From Stakelama saccharophila (lineage in GTDB: Bacteria > Pseudomonadota > Alphaproteobacteria > Sphingomonadales > Sphingomonadaceae): a stretch of DNA of 64,000 nucleotides. Where the stretch lies: the NCBI RefSeq assembly GCF_032229225.1, contig NZ_CP135076.1, positions 1,283,001 to 1,347,000 on the forward strand, read 5' to 3'. Positions 26,219 through 35,046 of this stretch are shown here, in pieces. Positions within the stretch are counted from its first letter, which is position 1. The number at the start of each line of letters is the position of its first letter. The notes below the pieces were generated by a model. The model saw only the letters and a program-made list of their open reading frames with translations, did not search any database and was not told where the DNA came from. Made by a program: the position numbers and the translations under genes.

Positions 26219-27796
26219 TCAGCGTACGCGTTCGGCCTGTTCGTGTTCGATAAGGCCGGGATCGGCGCACAGATCCTGGAACAGCGCCCAGCACAGGAGC
26301 ATCATCACGAAGACGAAGGGGCAGGCGACCAGGATCGTGAAGGTCTGCAGCGCCGCGAGGCCGCCGACCAGCAGCAACACGGCCGCCACGGCCGCGCTGG
26401 CCACAGCCCAGAGGGCGATCAGCCAGCGTTTGGGGCTGATCGCGCCGCGTGACGACAGCGTCGCCAGCACGATCGCGCTCGCATCCGCGCCGCTTACCCA
26501 GAAGATCGCGGTCAGCGCCATCACGACCGCGCCGGTGACGATCGGATAGGGGAAGCCCTGCAGCGCGGCGAAGAAGGCGTTTTCCGGCGCACCGGCCGCG
26601 GCGATGTCGACCACGCCGCTGGCCTGCAGGTCGATGCCCGCGCCGCCGAACACCACGAACCAGAGCGTGGAGACGAGGGTGGGAATGACCAGCACGCCGA
26701 AAACGAATTCGCGGATTGTGCGTCCGCGCGAGATGCGGGCGATGAAGGTGGAAACGAACGGGGTCCAGGAGATCCACCAGGCCCAGAAGAAGATCGTCCA
26801 GTTCGACATCCAGTCCTCGCCGCCGAAGGCCGCGGAGTGGAAGCTCATCGCCACGAAATCGTTGAGATAGGCGCCGAGCGACGACGGGATGAGGTCGAAC
26901 AGGAACACGGTGGAACCGAACACCAGCACGAACAGCAGCAGGAGCCCGGCCAGGATCATGTTGCCGTTGGAGAGCCATTTGATGCCGCGATCGACGCCGC
27001 TCAGCGCCGAGATGATGGCGAAGATCGACAATATCACGATGATCACCATGGCCAGACCGACATTGCCGCCGCCGGTGCCTTCGACGGAGACGTGCTGGCT
27101 CCAGCCGAGGTAGAGGCCCAATCCGCCCGCGATCTGGAGCGCGCCGAGACCGAGCGAAGTGGCGCCGCCGAATTTCGTCGCCACGATCGCCCAGATGTCG
27201 ATGGGCCTGCCCCAGCCGCGCCGTTCGATCCGGTCCTGGCCCAGCAGGGCCTGGAACGGCCCGCTGATCAGGTTGCCGCGCCCCTTGCGGAAGGTGGAGT
27301 AGGCAAGGGCGAGGGCGAACAGGCCATAGATCGCCCAGGGATGCAGCCCCCAATGGAACAAGGTGTAGGCCATCGACAACCGCCCGGCATCCGCCGTGCC
27401 GGCATCGACTCCCCAGCCCGGCGGGGGATTGGTGAAATGGGATACCGGTTCGTACACGCCGTAGAACATCAGGCCGATGCCCATGCCGGCGCTGAACATC
27501 ATCGCCACCCAGGACGCGGTGGAGAATTCCGGTTCCTCGTCCGGCTGGCCGAGCGGGATGCGGCCCCAGGGGCCGAGGGCGAGGACGAGCAGGAATATCA
27601 GGAATCCGGTGGCGGCAAGGATGAAGACCCAACCCAGATTCTGCATCACCCAGTCCAGCGCCCCGCTGGAAATGCGGTTGACGGCATCGGGGGCCAGCGC
27701 GCCGGTAATGCAGAAAATCAGAACGAAGCCGAACGAACATGCGAATACGACGGGATCGATGTCGTTGCGCTCCGGCGGGCTGGGGGCTTCTTCCAA
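26219..27796 (-). CDS. BCCT-family betaine/carnitine/choline-type transporter
   Basis: 525 residues from a TTG at 27796 with GGGAGA upstream. The frame stays open to a GTG at 27913, but that extension is Arg/Pro-rich and unlike the family. There are about 12 hydrophobic segments. Family signatures are MMFSAGMGIGLMFYGVYEPVSHF, FHWGLHPWAIYGLFAL and the substrate box FFWAWWISWTPFVSTFIARISRGRTIREF with clustered tryptophans. It is a secondary transporter for quaternary amines or related osmolytes. There is no long regulatory C-terminal tail, so osmotic gating of the BetP kind is not expected. Confidence 0.93.
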   Translation of the reverse strand: MEEAPSPPERNDIDPVVFACSFGFVLIFCITGALAPDAVNRISSGALDWVMQNLGWVFILAATGFLIFLLVLALGPWGRIPLGQPDEEPEFSTASWVAMMFSAGMGIGLMFYGVYEPVSHFTNPPPGWGVDAGTADAGRLSMAYTLFHWGLHPWAIYGLFALALAYSTFRKGRGNLISGPFQALLGQDRIERRGWGRPIDIWAIVATKFGGATSLGLGALQIAGGLGLYLGWSQHVSVEGTGGGNVGLAMVIIVILSIFAIISALSGVDRGIKWLSNGNMILAGLLLLFVLVFGSTVFLFDLIPSSLGAYLNDFVAMSFHSAAFGGEDWMSNWTIFFWAWWISWTPFVSTFIARISRGRTIREFVFGVLVIPTLVSTLWFVVFGGAGIDLQASGVVDIAAAGAPENAFFAALQGFPYPIVTGAVVMALTAIFWVSGADASAIVLATLSSRGAISPKRWLIALWAVASAAVAAVLLLVGGLAALQTFTILVACPFVFVMMLLCWALFQDLCADPGLIEHEQAERVR

Positions 27797-27997
27797 ACCA
27801 TGTCTCCCGAAGACGCCGGGTGGCGATCTCGCCTGCCATCGTCCGGCATAGTGAGCATATGTTCGACCATATCGGTCGGCCGGGCGCAAGGCCGATGCCG
27901 CAGTGGAAGACACAATGCGGCAAACCGCCCGGCCTCGCTGCTGGCGTTGCGGCGTTACGCATCCGCGCCACGGTGGCGGCGCCTGACGGCCGGTTCG

Positions 27998-29071
27998 TCA
28001 GCATTCCGCAACCATGCGATATTCATATCCCATATGGTGTGCGAGTTGGCTGACGTCGCTGTCCCAGCGGCTGCGCTCCCGTCGATAGATCTCCCACGCC
28101 CGGTCCATGCCGCGCAGGGCCACACCCCGGTCCGCCAGCGCGGAATGCACCTCGCCAAGATGTTCGCGCCAATCGGCGTTGGCCCGCGCTTGCGGCTTTA
28201 CGCTTTCGTCGTGCGAGGGAGCGGTTCGGCGGCACTCGTCGATGAAATGCCGTGCGGCATCGCGCAGGCTCACGAAGCCGCGTGACCGGAGCAATTGGGC
28301 ATTGCGGTCCGGGTCCAGCAGCGCGTCTGCCAATGTCGTGAGGTCGAGCGCGTGGAAGGCGATCCAGGCGCTGGAAAGTTCGGGCCGGCGCCGCCGGTAA
28401 TAGCGCGCGATCGGATAGGCATGTTGAAGCTGGATCAACGAAAACAGCCGGTCGCCGAGGCTTTCGAGCGAGTTGCTGGCGGTCGGGTCGGCGCTGCCGG
28501 TCGGGAACAATCCGGCCAGTGCATCGGCGATCCGCCCCGTGCCGCCCGTGCCGCCGTGAAGCGAAAGGGCGAAGCTGTCTCGCGCGTTCACGGCGCCGTA
28601 GATATTGAGAGTGTAGCTGAGAACCAGCGTGACGATGCTGAAGCCGGCCGCGGCCTCGATGATCGTCAGCAATCGCGCGATCGGCTTGCCGGGCACCAGA
28701 TCGCCCAGTCCCAGCGTGGCGAAGTTGTAGCCGCTGAAATAGACGGCGGTGATGAAATCGGTCCCGGTACTGCCAGAGGACGCGGTAATTCCGTCGCCGA
28801 GCATGGGCAGATAGACGAGCGCAAAGCCGATCGTCAGCAGGATCGCCCAGATCGCCGCGATTCCCATCAGCAGGGCGGGACCGGCGAAAAGCATGACTCG
28901 GCCGCGCAGGTGCAGCGCCTGGTCCACGGCGCGGAATATCGGCCAGCATGCCCGGATCAGGCGCGAGGACAGCAGGTTGATATTGGCGCGCGCCATCAGC
29001 ACGGTGGCGAAGATGTCGGCCAGCGTGATCGCGATCAGAACCGCGCCGCACAGCGTCGCCAGGGCCGGCAT
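27998..29071 (-). CDS. Two-TM ion channel protein with TLGLGD pore and cytoplasmic domain
   Basis: 357 residues from ATG 29071, preceded by GGAGA; an upstream start at 29122 is less likely. N-terminal helices (LATLCGAVLIAITLADIFATVLM; MGIAAIWAILLTIGFALVYLP) flank a pore loop TAVYFSGYNFATLGLGDLVPG, followed by a last helix (LLTIIEAAAGFSIVTLVLSYTLNIYGAV). The filter TLGLGD replaces the potassium signature TxGYGD, so ion selectivity is uncertain. About 180 soluble residues follow, rich in Arg and Asp, with no recognised RCK motif. Probably a small cation channel of the inner membrane. Confidence 0.8.
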   Translation of the reverse strand: MPALATLCGAVLIAITLADIFATVLMARANINLLSSRLIRACWPIFRAVDQALHLRGRVMLFAGPALLMGIAAIWAILLTIGFALVYLPMLGDGITASSGSTGTDFITAVYFSGYNFATLGLGDLVPGKPIARLLTIIEAAAGFSIVTLVLSYTLNIYGAVNARDSFALSLHGGTGGTGRIADALAGLFPTGSADPTASNSLESLGDRLFSLIQLQHAYPIARYYRRRRPELSSAWIAFHALDLTTLADALLDPDRNAQLLRSRGFVSLRDAARHFIDECRRTAPSHDESVKPQARANADWREHLGEVHSALADRGVALRGMDRAWEIYRRERSRWDSDVSQLAHHMGYEYRMVAEC

Positions 29072-29152
29072 TGCACATCTCCGTCTTGCCGCTTCGTCGT
29101 CAGCCCTACGCCCGCCCGGCATGGCCGGTTCCGCGCGGCATCGGCAACGCGT

Positions 29153-29653
29153 CTATAATTGCCGGAAATTTCCCGTTGCGTTCAGCAGGAACACCAAGGT
29201 GCCGCCGCACAGGGACGCTGCGATGCGGGCAAGCAGGTACGGGATTCCGGCCGGCCCCGACAGCAACCAGAATAGCGACAGGATCGCGATCAGGCCGATG
29301 CAGCCATTGACGACGAAATAGATATAGCCGAGCCAGAGATCGCGCTCACTGCCCGGAAACACGCAGATGCGGGCCAGGGCATAATGCAGCGAATTGGCGC
29401 AGAAAAAGGCGAAGGCGGCCGCTGCCATCCGGTTCCAGCCCAGGCCGTCGACCATCAGCCACAGTGCCGCCAGATCCAGCACGAACGCAATGACGGAGGC
29501 GACGGCATTGCGGGTGAACAGGGCGAACGAGCGGCGATTGAACAAGCGCTGCGCGAACGGCCCGGCATGTGCCTGATCGGTCTGTGGTCGTCTATATGGC
29601 GGCTCGGTCGCGGAGCGGCGGCCGGTACGAGGGGGAGAAACGGAAAGGCTCAC
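29153..29653 (-). CDS. GtrA-like membrane protein
   Basis: Up to 166 residues from a weak GTG; the first about 35 residues look non-conserved and the real start may be later. Four hydrophobic helices follow the GtrA layout: LFTRNAVASVIAFVLDLAALWLMV, MAAAAFAFFCANSLHYALARICVF, YIYFVVNGCIGLIAILSLFWLL and LARIAASLCGGTLVFLLNATGNF. GtrA proteins are thought to move polyprenyl-linked sugars across the inner membrane during glycan decoration. It lies 3 kb from the glycosyltransferase and aminotransferase fusion but is separated from them by unrelated genes. The 236 bp to the next gene show nothing notable. Confidence 0.75.
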   Translation of the reverse strand: MSLSVSPPRTGRRSATEPPYRRPQTDQAHAGPFAQRLFNRRSFALFTRNAVASVIAFVLDLAALWLMVDGLGWNRMAAAAFAFFCANSLHYALARICVFPGSERDLWLGYIYFVVNGCIGLIAILSLFWLLSGPAGIPYLLARIAASLCGGTLVFLLNATGNFRQL

Positions 29654-29889
29654 GTTGCGGAAACGGCTTGCGGAACGATCTTATCCATCGCGGTGCGATC
29701 GCCGCGATCGGGCGGCGGCGTCTATGCCACGCGCCACCGGAAAGCGGGTGCGCGCCGCTGGCATCGGCGTCGTGCATCGAAGGACCGCGCGGCCGCACGG
29801 ATTCCGACCCGCCGCACCTGTGGGCACCGCAGGTCATGCGCTGGGCACCGGCTTGCAGGAACGCAGCGGAAAGAGCGTCAGAATCGCTA

Positions 29890-31173
29890 TCAATCCCCGA
29901 AATAATGCGGCAGCGCCATCGACAGCCAGGGGACATAGGTAACGAAGCCCAGTGCAACGACGAGGGCGCCGTAGAAGGGCCATATCGTCCTGACTGCGCG
30001 TTCGACGGGGATCTTGCCCACCGCCGATCCGACGAACAGCACCGATCCCACCGGCGGAGTCACCAGGCCGATGCCCAGGTTCAGCATCAGGATGATCCCG
30101 AAATGCACGGGGTCGATGCCCAGCGGGGCGACGACCGGCAGGAAGATGGGCGTGGTGATGACGATCAGCGGCGCCATGTCCATGAACGTGCCGAGCACGA
30201 GCAGCATGACGTTGATCATGAGAAGGATGATCAGCGGATTGTCGGAGATCGACGTCATCACCTGCGACAGTTCCTTCGGCACTTCGAGGATGGCGAGCGC
30301 ATAGCCGAACGCGGTGGCGGCGCTGATGATGAGAAGCACCATCGCCGTTGTCCGCACCGATTGCATCGCGGCGCCGAAAAAGTCCTTCAGGCCCAATGTG
30401 CGATAGCCGAAGACGCCGATCAGGATCGTGTAGATCACGGCGATCGCGGAGCTTTCGGTGGCGGTGAAGATACCGCTAAGGATTCCGCCCATGATGATCA
30501 CGGCGGTCAGCATACCGGGGATCGCGCCGAAGAAGGCGACCATGAACGGCCGCCAGCCGGGAAACACGCCGGCCGGATAGTCGCGCTTCACCGCGACGAT
30601 CCAGGCGACGACCATCAGCAGCGCGCCGGTCAGCACGCCCGGCACGATGCCGGCGAGGAACAGCGCGCCGATCGACACGCCCGTGCCAGATGCGGCGGCA
30701 TAGATGATCATATTGTGCGACGGCGGGATCAGCAGGCCGACGATTGCCGCCGTCACCGTGACGTTGACGGCGTAATCGGCGTCATAGCCCTTTTCCTTCA
30801 TCAGCGGCACGAGCGTCGAACCCATGGCGGAGGCACTGGCGATCGCCGATCCCGATACCGCGCCGAACAGCATCGAGGCGCCGACATCGACCTGGCCCAG
30901 CCCGCCGCGCGCGCGGCCGAATACGGCTTCCGCCACCTGCATCAGCCGCCGGGCGATGCCGGCGCGGTACATCAGGTCGCCGGCGAAGATGAAGAAGGGA
31001 ATCGCCATGAGCGTGAAGACGCTGATGCCCGACGCCATACGCTGCATCGCGACCACCATCGGGATGTCGAGCCAGGCGAAGGTCGCGAGTGATGCGCCCA
31101 TCAGCGCGAAGGCGACCGGCACGCCCAGCGCAAGCAGGATGAGCAGGGTCGCGATGAGGATCGTCAATGCCAT
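29890..31173 (-). CDS. TRAP transporter large permease (DctM-type)
   Basis: 427 residues with about 12 to 13 membrane helices. TRAP large-subunit marks: AIPFFIFAGDLMYRAGIARRL, SGSAIASASAMGSTLVPLM, VGLLIPPSHNMIIYA and PLGIDPVHFGIILMLNLGIGLVTPPVG. It forms the sodium-driven channel of a tripartite periplasmic uptake system. It is the third gene of a dctP-Q-M operon, 3 bp after dctQ, divergent from the pectate lyase and under an operator-like site. A uronate or unsaturated uronate substrate is likely from context. Confidence 0.96.
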   Translation of the reverse strand: MALTILIATLLILLALGVPVAFALMGASLATFAWLDIPMVVAMQRMASGISVFTLMAIPFFIFAGDLMYRAGIARRLMQVAEAVFGRARGGLGQVDVGASMLFGAVSGSAIASASAMGSTLVPLMKEKGYDADYAVNVTVTAAIVGLLIPPSHNMIIYAAASGTGVSIGALFLAGIVPGVLTGALLMVVAWIVAVKRDYPAGVFPGWRPFMVAFFGAIPGMLTAVIIMGGILSGIFTATESSAIAVIYTILIGVFGYRTLGLKDFFGAAMQSVRTTAMVLLIISAATAFGYALAILEVPKELSQVMTSISDNPLIILLMINVMLLVLGTFMDMAPLIVITTPIFLPVVAPLGIDPVHFGIILMLNLGIGLVTPPVGSVLFVGSAVGKIPVERAVRTIWPFYGALVVALGFVTYVPWLSMALPHYFGD

Positions 31174-31176
31174 GGG

Positions 31177-31677
31177 TCAGTCCACGCTCGCTTCGTCTTC
31201 GTCGCCAGCGGGATCGCCGCGCAGCAAATGTTCGATGGAAAACAGGATCATCAACACGCCCGACAGCGGCAGCGGCAGATAGGCGACGCCGCGTGACAGG
31301 CCGAGCGTCGGGATTTCGTGCTCCCAGGTCAGGCATACGAGTTCGGTGCCCCAGATCGCGAGCGACAGGCCGGCAAGCGCGACCACCGTGTGCACGAACC
31401 AGCGCATCGGCCGGCGGACATGCGCCGGCACCGCGTTTTCGAGCGCGGTGATGCGGATGTGGAAGCGTTCGCGCACCCCGGCCGCCGCGGCGAAGAAGAC
31501 GTACCAGATCATCAGGATGAGCGAGGCTTCCTCGGCCCAGGACGGGCTGGAATGGAGAACATATCGGCCGAACACCTGATAACCGATGATCGCGGTCATC
31601 AGGATCAGGCCGACGGCGCCGGCCGCCAGCATGAAATTGCTGCTGCGTTCGGGCCAGCGGCCCAGCGGTTCACGCAT
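31177..31677 (-). CDS. TRAP transporter small permease (DctQ-type)
   Basis: 166 residues with four membrane helices. Family signature: AIIGYQVFGRYVLHSSPSWAEEASLILMIWYVFFAAAAGVRERFHIRI. ATG 31677 overlaps the end of the binding protein gene by 8 bp, so the three TRAP genes are translationally linked. Confidence 0.94.
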   Translation of the reverse strand: MREPLGRWPERSSNFMLAAGAVGLILMTAIIGYQVFGRYVLHSSPSWAEEASLILMIWYVFFAAAAGVRERFHIRITALENAVPAHVRRPMRWFVHTVVALAGLSLAIWGTELVCLTWEHEIPTLGLSRGVAYLPLPLSGVLMILFSIEHLLRGDPAGDEDEASVD

Positions 31678-32659
31678 CCGCCCCTCCCATCGCCTGGATC
31701 TGCCGCACGAGGTCGCGCTCCCGCCCGGTCGTGACGAACCGGTCCCACAGCGGCCGCGTCTTGTCCTGAAACGCCTTGTGATCGACCTCGTTGACCTTCG
31801 CGCCGGCGGCAAGCACCGCCCGGCGCGCCGCGACGACGCGCGCGTCCCATAATCTGCGCATGTACGGCACCGATTCCCGCGCGCTTTCCATGATGATCTC
31901 CTGATCGGCGCGCGATAGCTTGTCCCAGCGGATCTTCGACATCAGCAGCACCTCGGGCGCCATGACGTGCTGCGTTTCGCTGTAATAGGGCGCCACTTCG
32001 AAATGGCGTTCGGACTGGTAGGTGGGCCAGTTGTTCTCGGCACCGTCGATCACGCCCTGAACAAGGCCCTGATAGATCTCGCCCAGCGCCATCGGCGTCG
32101 CGTCCGCGCCGAGTGCGTTGACCGTACCGACATAAAGATCGGAATTCTGCACCCGGTATTTGCGCCCGCGCATGTCGCCGGGCGTACGGACGGGACCGTA
32201 GGTGTTGTAGAAGCTGCGCGCGCCGGAATCATAATAGCACAGGCCGATCAGTCCGTGCCTGGTCAGCGATTGCAGGATCGCCTGGCCGGGCGGACCGTCG
32301 AATGCCCGGCGGCTGTGTTCGATCGAATCGAACAGGAAGGGCAGCGACAGGATCATCGTCATCGGCTCGATCGCGTTGAGCGGCGCGATGTTGACGCGAT
32401 TGATGTCGAGCCCGCCGAATGCCGTGATCTCCAGCGTGTCGCGTTCGGAGCCCAATTGCCCGCCGGCGAACATCTTGATCGACAACCGCCCGTTGCTGCG
32501 CCTTTCGATCAGGTCGCCGAAATATTCGACCGCCCTTACCGTCGGATAGTCGCGCGGATGCGTGTCGTTGGCGAACATCTGCGTCCGGGGCGCGCGATCG
32601 CATGCAGCCAGCATGCACAGCGACCCGATCATGAACCCGCGGCGGCCCGTTCTGAGCAT
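31670..32659 (-). CDS. TRAP transporter periplasmic substrate-binding protein (DctP-type)
   Basis: 329 residues from ATG 32659 with GGGAGGG upstream. The N-terminus MLRTGRRGFMIGSLCMLAAC is a lipoprotein or Tat-like signal with a lipobox ending in Cys. DctP features: GRLSIKMFAGGQLGSERDTLE, LPFLFDSIEHSRRAF, and the conserved Arg of MRGRKYRVQNSDLYVGTVNALGADATPM that forms the salt bridge with carboxylate ligands. A carboxylate substrate such as galacturonate or a pectin breakdown product fits the locus. First gene of the TRAP operon. Confidence 0.94.
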   Translation of the reverse strand: MLRTGRRGFMIGSLCMLAACDRAPRTQMFANDTHPRDYPTVRAVEYFGDLIERRSNGRLSIKMFAGGQLGSERDTLEITAFGGLDINRVNIAPLNAIEPMTMILSLPFLFDSIEHSRRAFDGPPGQAILQSLTRHGLIGLCYYDSGARSFYNTYGPVRTPGDMRGRKYRVQNSDLYVGTVNALGADATPMALGEIYQGLVQGVIDGAENNWPTYQSERHFEVAPYYSETQHVMAPEVLLMSKIRWDKLSRADQEIIMESARESVPYMRRLWDARVVAARRAVLAAGAKVNEVDHKAFQDKTRPLWDRFVTTGRERDLVRQIQAMGGADA

Positions 32660-32794
32660 ATCCCTCCCGTCCGACCGGCGCCGTGCCGATCCCCACTGCC
32701 GTTTCTTGCGCGCCGGCAAACTTACTAGCGCCGATGCTGCATCGTACACGACGCATTGTCATCGGACCGTTTCTGCCTTAGGCCTAACGAAACA

Positions 32795-32809
32795 TGACAC
32801 CGGTTACCA
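32795..32809 (+). promoter_or_regulatory. Pectin-regulon operator 1 (TRAP operon / pectate lyase divergent region)
   Basis: TGACACCGGTTACCA lies in the 214-bp divergent region between dctP (start 32659) and the pectate lyase gene (start 32874). It is one of five copies in the locus and an imperfect palindrome around CCGG, as expected of a LacI-family operator. Confidence 0.8.
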
Positions 32810-32873
32810 GCCCCTTTTGCGGGTTCGGATGGCCGGGCCGAGCGTGCAGTTGCGCAGGATAAAGGAGAACTGG

Positions 32874-34511
32874 ATGTCGAAAGGGGTTGTGCAGAATCGG
32901 ATCAGGGCCGGGCTGGCGGCGACGGCGCTTGCCATTGCGTTCGTTCCCCTCGCGGGGATGACGCCGGCGGAAGCGCGGGAACAGCAGGCCCCGGATCGCC
33001 AGCGGATACTCGACGCCATGAAGCGCGCGACGAAGTTCATGGTTGAGGATGTGAGCACGCATGGCGGCTATGTATGGTCGTACCTGCCGGATATGTCGCG
33101 CCGCTGGGGCGAATTGGAGGCCAGGCCGAGCATGATCTGGGTGCAGCCGCCCGGTACGCCCGACATGGGGAACCTGTTCCTCGACGCCTATCACGCAACG
33201 GGCGACGAATATTATTATGAGGCCGCGAAAAAGGCCGCCGACGCGTTGATCGCCGGCGAGATAGCGACCGGCGGCTGGAACTATTTCATCGATTTCGCCG
33301 GCGAGGCGTCGACCCGCCAATTCTATGACACCGTCGGCAAGAATGCGTGGCGGATGGAGGAATTCCAGCACTATTGGGGCAATGCCACCTTCGATGACGA
33401 CGGCACGGCGCAGGCGATGAAGTTCATCCTGCGCCTTTATGCCGAGAAATTCGATCCGAAGTACAAGAGCGAAGTGATGCGCAACATCGACTTCGTGCTG
33501 GAAAGCCAATATCCCAATGGCGGATGGCCGCAACGCTGGCCGTTGAAGCACGAGTTCGTGCACCACGGTCTGGCGGACTATACGTCCTATATCACGTTCA
33601 ACGACAATGTGACGGCGGAAAATGTCGATTATCTGATCGACTGTTATCAGGTCCTGTCGGACCAACGGCTGCTTCCGGCCATCTATCGCGGAATGGACAT
33701 CTATCTCCTGACGCAGCAGGGTCAGCCGCAGCCGGGCTGGGCCTTGCAATATACGCCGGTAAAGCTGGAGCCCGCGGCGGCGCGCAGTTACGAGCCCAAG
33801 GCATTGGCGACGCACACCACCGCATCGGCCGTCGAGCAATTGATGCGCTTTTATCGCCTGACCGGGGACAGCAGATATCTGGCGCGCATTCCCGAAGCGC
33901 TCGACTGGCTGGAATCGGTGAAACTGCCGCCGGATCAGGCGAGCCCCAAGGGAGCCTATCCCACCTTTATCGAGATCGGCACGGGCAAGCCGCTCTATCT
34001 GCATCGCCGGGGCTCGAACGCCGCCAACGGCGAATATTATACGAGCAGCGAGCCGGATCACGTCATCGGCCACTATTCGTCCTATCGAAATATCGACGTC
34101 GCGGCCCTGCGCCGGGAATATGAACGGATGCGGGCGATGCCGCCGGAGGAGGCGCGCAGCGAATCGCCGCTTTTCCATGCGCAGGCCGGGGCCTTTCCGC
34201 GCTTCGTGGAAACCGACACGTCGGGGACGTCGGACCTGAATGACGATATGAGCGCAAGGAACACGCAGGCGATCGTCGCCGGGCTCAACGCGCAGGGCTA
34301 TTGGCCGACCGAACTGAAGGCGACGAGCAATCCCTATATCGGCGATCCATCCGACGCGCCGGCCGACAAGGATTACGAAACGACGCGCGTCGGCGACAGA
34401 TACGACACGTCGCCTTATTATGCGGACAAGCCCGTCATCGGGATTTCGACGGCGGCTTATCTCAACAATATGGGCAAGTTGATCTCCGCGCTGGAACGGC
34501 AGGGCGGCTGA
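32874..34511 (+). CDS. Pectate lyase, PL10 type, exported
   Basis: 545 residues from ATG 32874, with AAAGGAG 6 bp before it. The signal peptide ends near AEARE. The catalytic region shows the PL10 pattern: GGYVWSYLPDMSRRWGE, FDDDGTAQAMKFILRLY, YPNGGWPQRWPL and ITFNDNVTAENVDYLIDCY. Such enzymes cleave polygalacturonate by calcium-dependent beta-elimination. The roughly 250 residues after the usual core (GWALQYTPVKLEPAAARSYEPKALATHTT; RSYEPKA to EYYTSSEPDHVIGHYSSYRNID) belong to the same long family form. A secreted enzyme and probably the first step of the locus. Confidence 0.92.
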   Translation: MSKGVVQNRIRAGLAATALAIAFVPLAGMTPAEAREQQAPDRQRILDAMKRATKFMVEDVSTHGGYVWSYLPDMSRRWGELEARPSMIWVQPPGTPDMGNLFLDAYHATGDEYYYEAAKKAADALIAGEIATGGWNYFIDFAGEASTRQFYDTVGKNAWRMEEFQHYWGNATFDDDGTAQAMKFILRLYAEKFDPKYKSEVMRNIDFVLESQYPNGGWPQRWPLKHEFVHHGLADYTSYITFNDNVTAENVDYLIDCYQVLSDQRLLPAIYRGMDIYLLTQQGQPQPGWALQYTPVKLEPAAARSYEPKALATHTTASAVEQLMRFYRLTGDSRYLARIPEALDWLESVKLPPDQASPKGAYPTFIEIGTGKPLYLHRRGSNAANGEYYTSSEPDHVIGHYSSYRNIDVAALRREYERMRAMPPEEARSESPLFHAQAGAFPRFVETDTSGTSDLNDDMSARNTQAIVAGLNAQGYWPTELKATSNPYIGDPSDAPADKDYETTRVGDRYDTSPYYADKPVIGISTAAYLNNMGKLISALERQGG

Positions 34512-34524
34512 GGGAGACGAAACG

Positions 34525-34935
34525 ATGACGGGTATGGCACTTCTGATCACGCTTGCGCTTCAGGCGGTGCCCGCCGCCGGCCAGGGGCGCGTCATCCACG
34601 AAGGCGACACGGTGACGCGCGAAGTGCCACCACATCACGGCACGGGCATGAGCACCGCCTATCGGATCAGCGATCAGATGCCGAACCGGTCGATGGAATT
34701 CCGCAAGCGCGTCATGCATCCCGGCGCGAGCATCGGCATGCATGTGATCGCGCATGACGAGGTCTATTATGTCGTCGGCGGCACAGGCGAACTGACGGTC
34801 GACGGCAGGGTGTCGACCGTTCGCGCCGGCGATGCGGCATATCTGTACGACGGGAACGATGTCGGCATTCGTCAGACGGGAGACGACGACCTGGTGCTGT
34901 TGATCGCGTATCCGCTCCGCGAGCGCGCGGAGTAA
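34525..34935 (+). CDS. Cupin-domain protein with export signal
   Basis: 136 residues, 13 bp after the pectate lyase. The start MTGMALLITLALQAVPAAGQG is a short signal peptide. The rest is one cupin barrel with both metal motifs: HPGASIGMHVIAHDEVYYVVGGTGELTVDG and AGDAAYLYDGNDVGI. Cupins of the KdgF type ring-open and linearise unsaturated galacturonate in pectin pathways, but known KdgF is cytoplasmic. An exported form would act on lyase products in the periplasm. The function is inferred from context. Confidence 0.85.
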   Translation: MTGMALLITLALQAVPAAGQGRVIHEGDTVTREVPPHHGTGMSTAYRISDQMPNRSMEFRKRVMHPGASIGMHVIAHDEVYYVVGGTGELTVDGRVSTVRAGDAAYLYDGNDVGIRQTGDDDLVLLIAYPLRERAE

Positions 34936-35046
34936 AGCCCGGCCGGCTTCCTGCGGACAGGCATACTCACCCGTGCCCGGACGCGTGGCGGAAAAGAGTC
35001 GATAGGTGCGTCAAATCCGGGGCTGTGTGAACATCCCCCGGTGCGA

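Noticed and set aside
29654..29889. Leftward frame 29592-29957 as a small gene between gtrA and the TRAP genes
   Set aside because: Its composition (Arg, Cys, Ser-rich, no hydrophobic core) and overlap with both neighbours make it a shadow frame.
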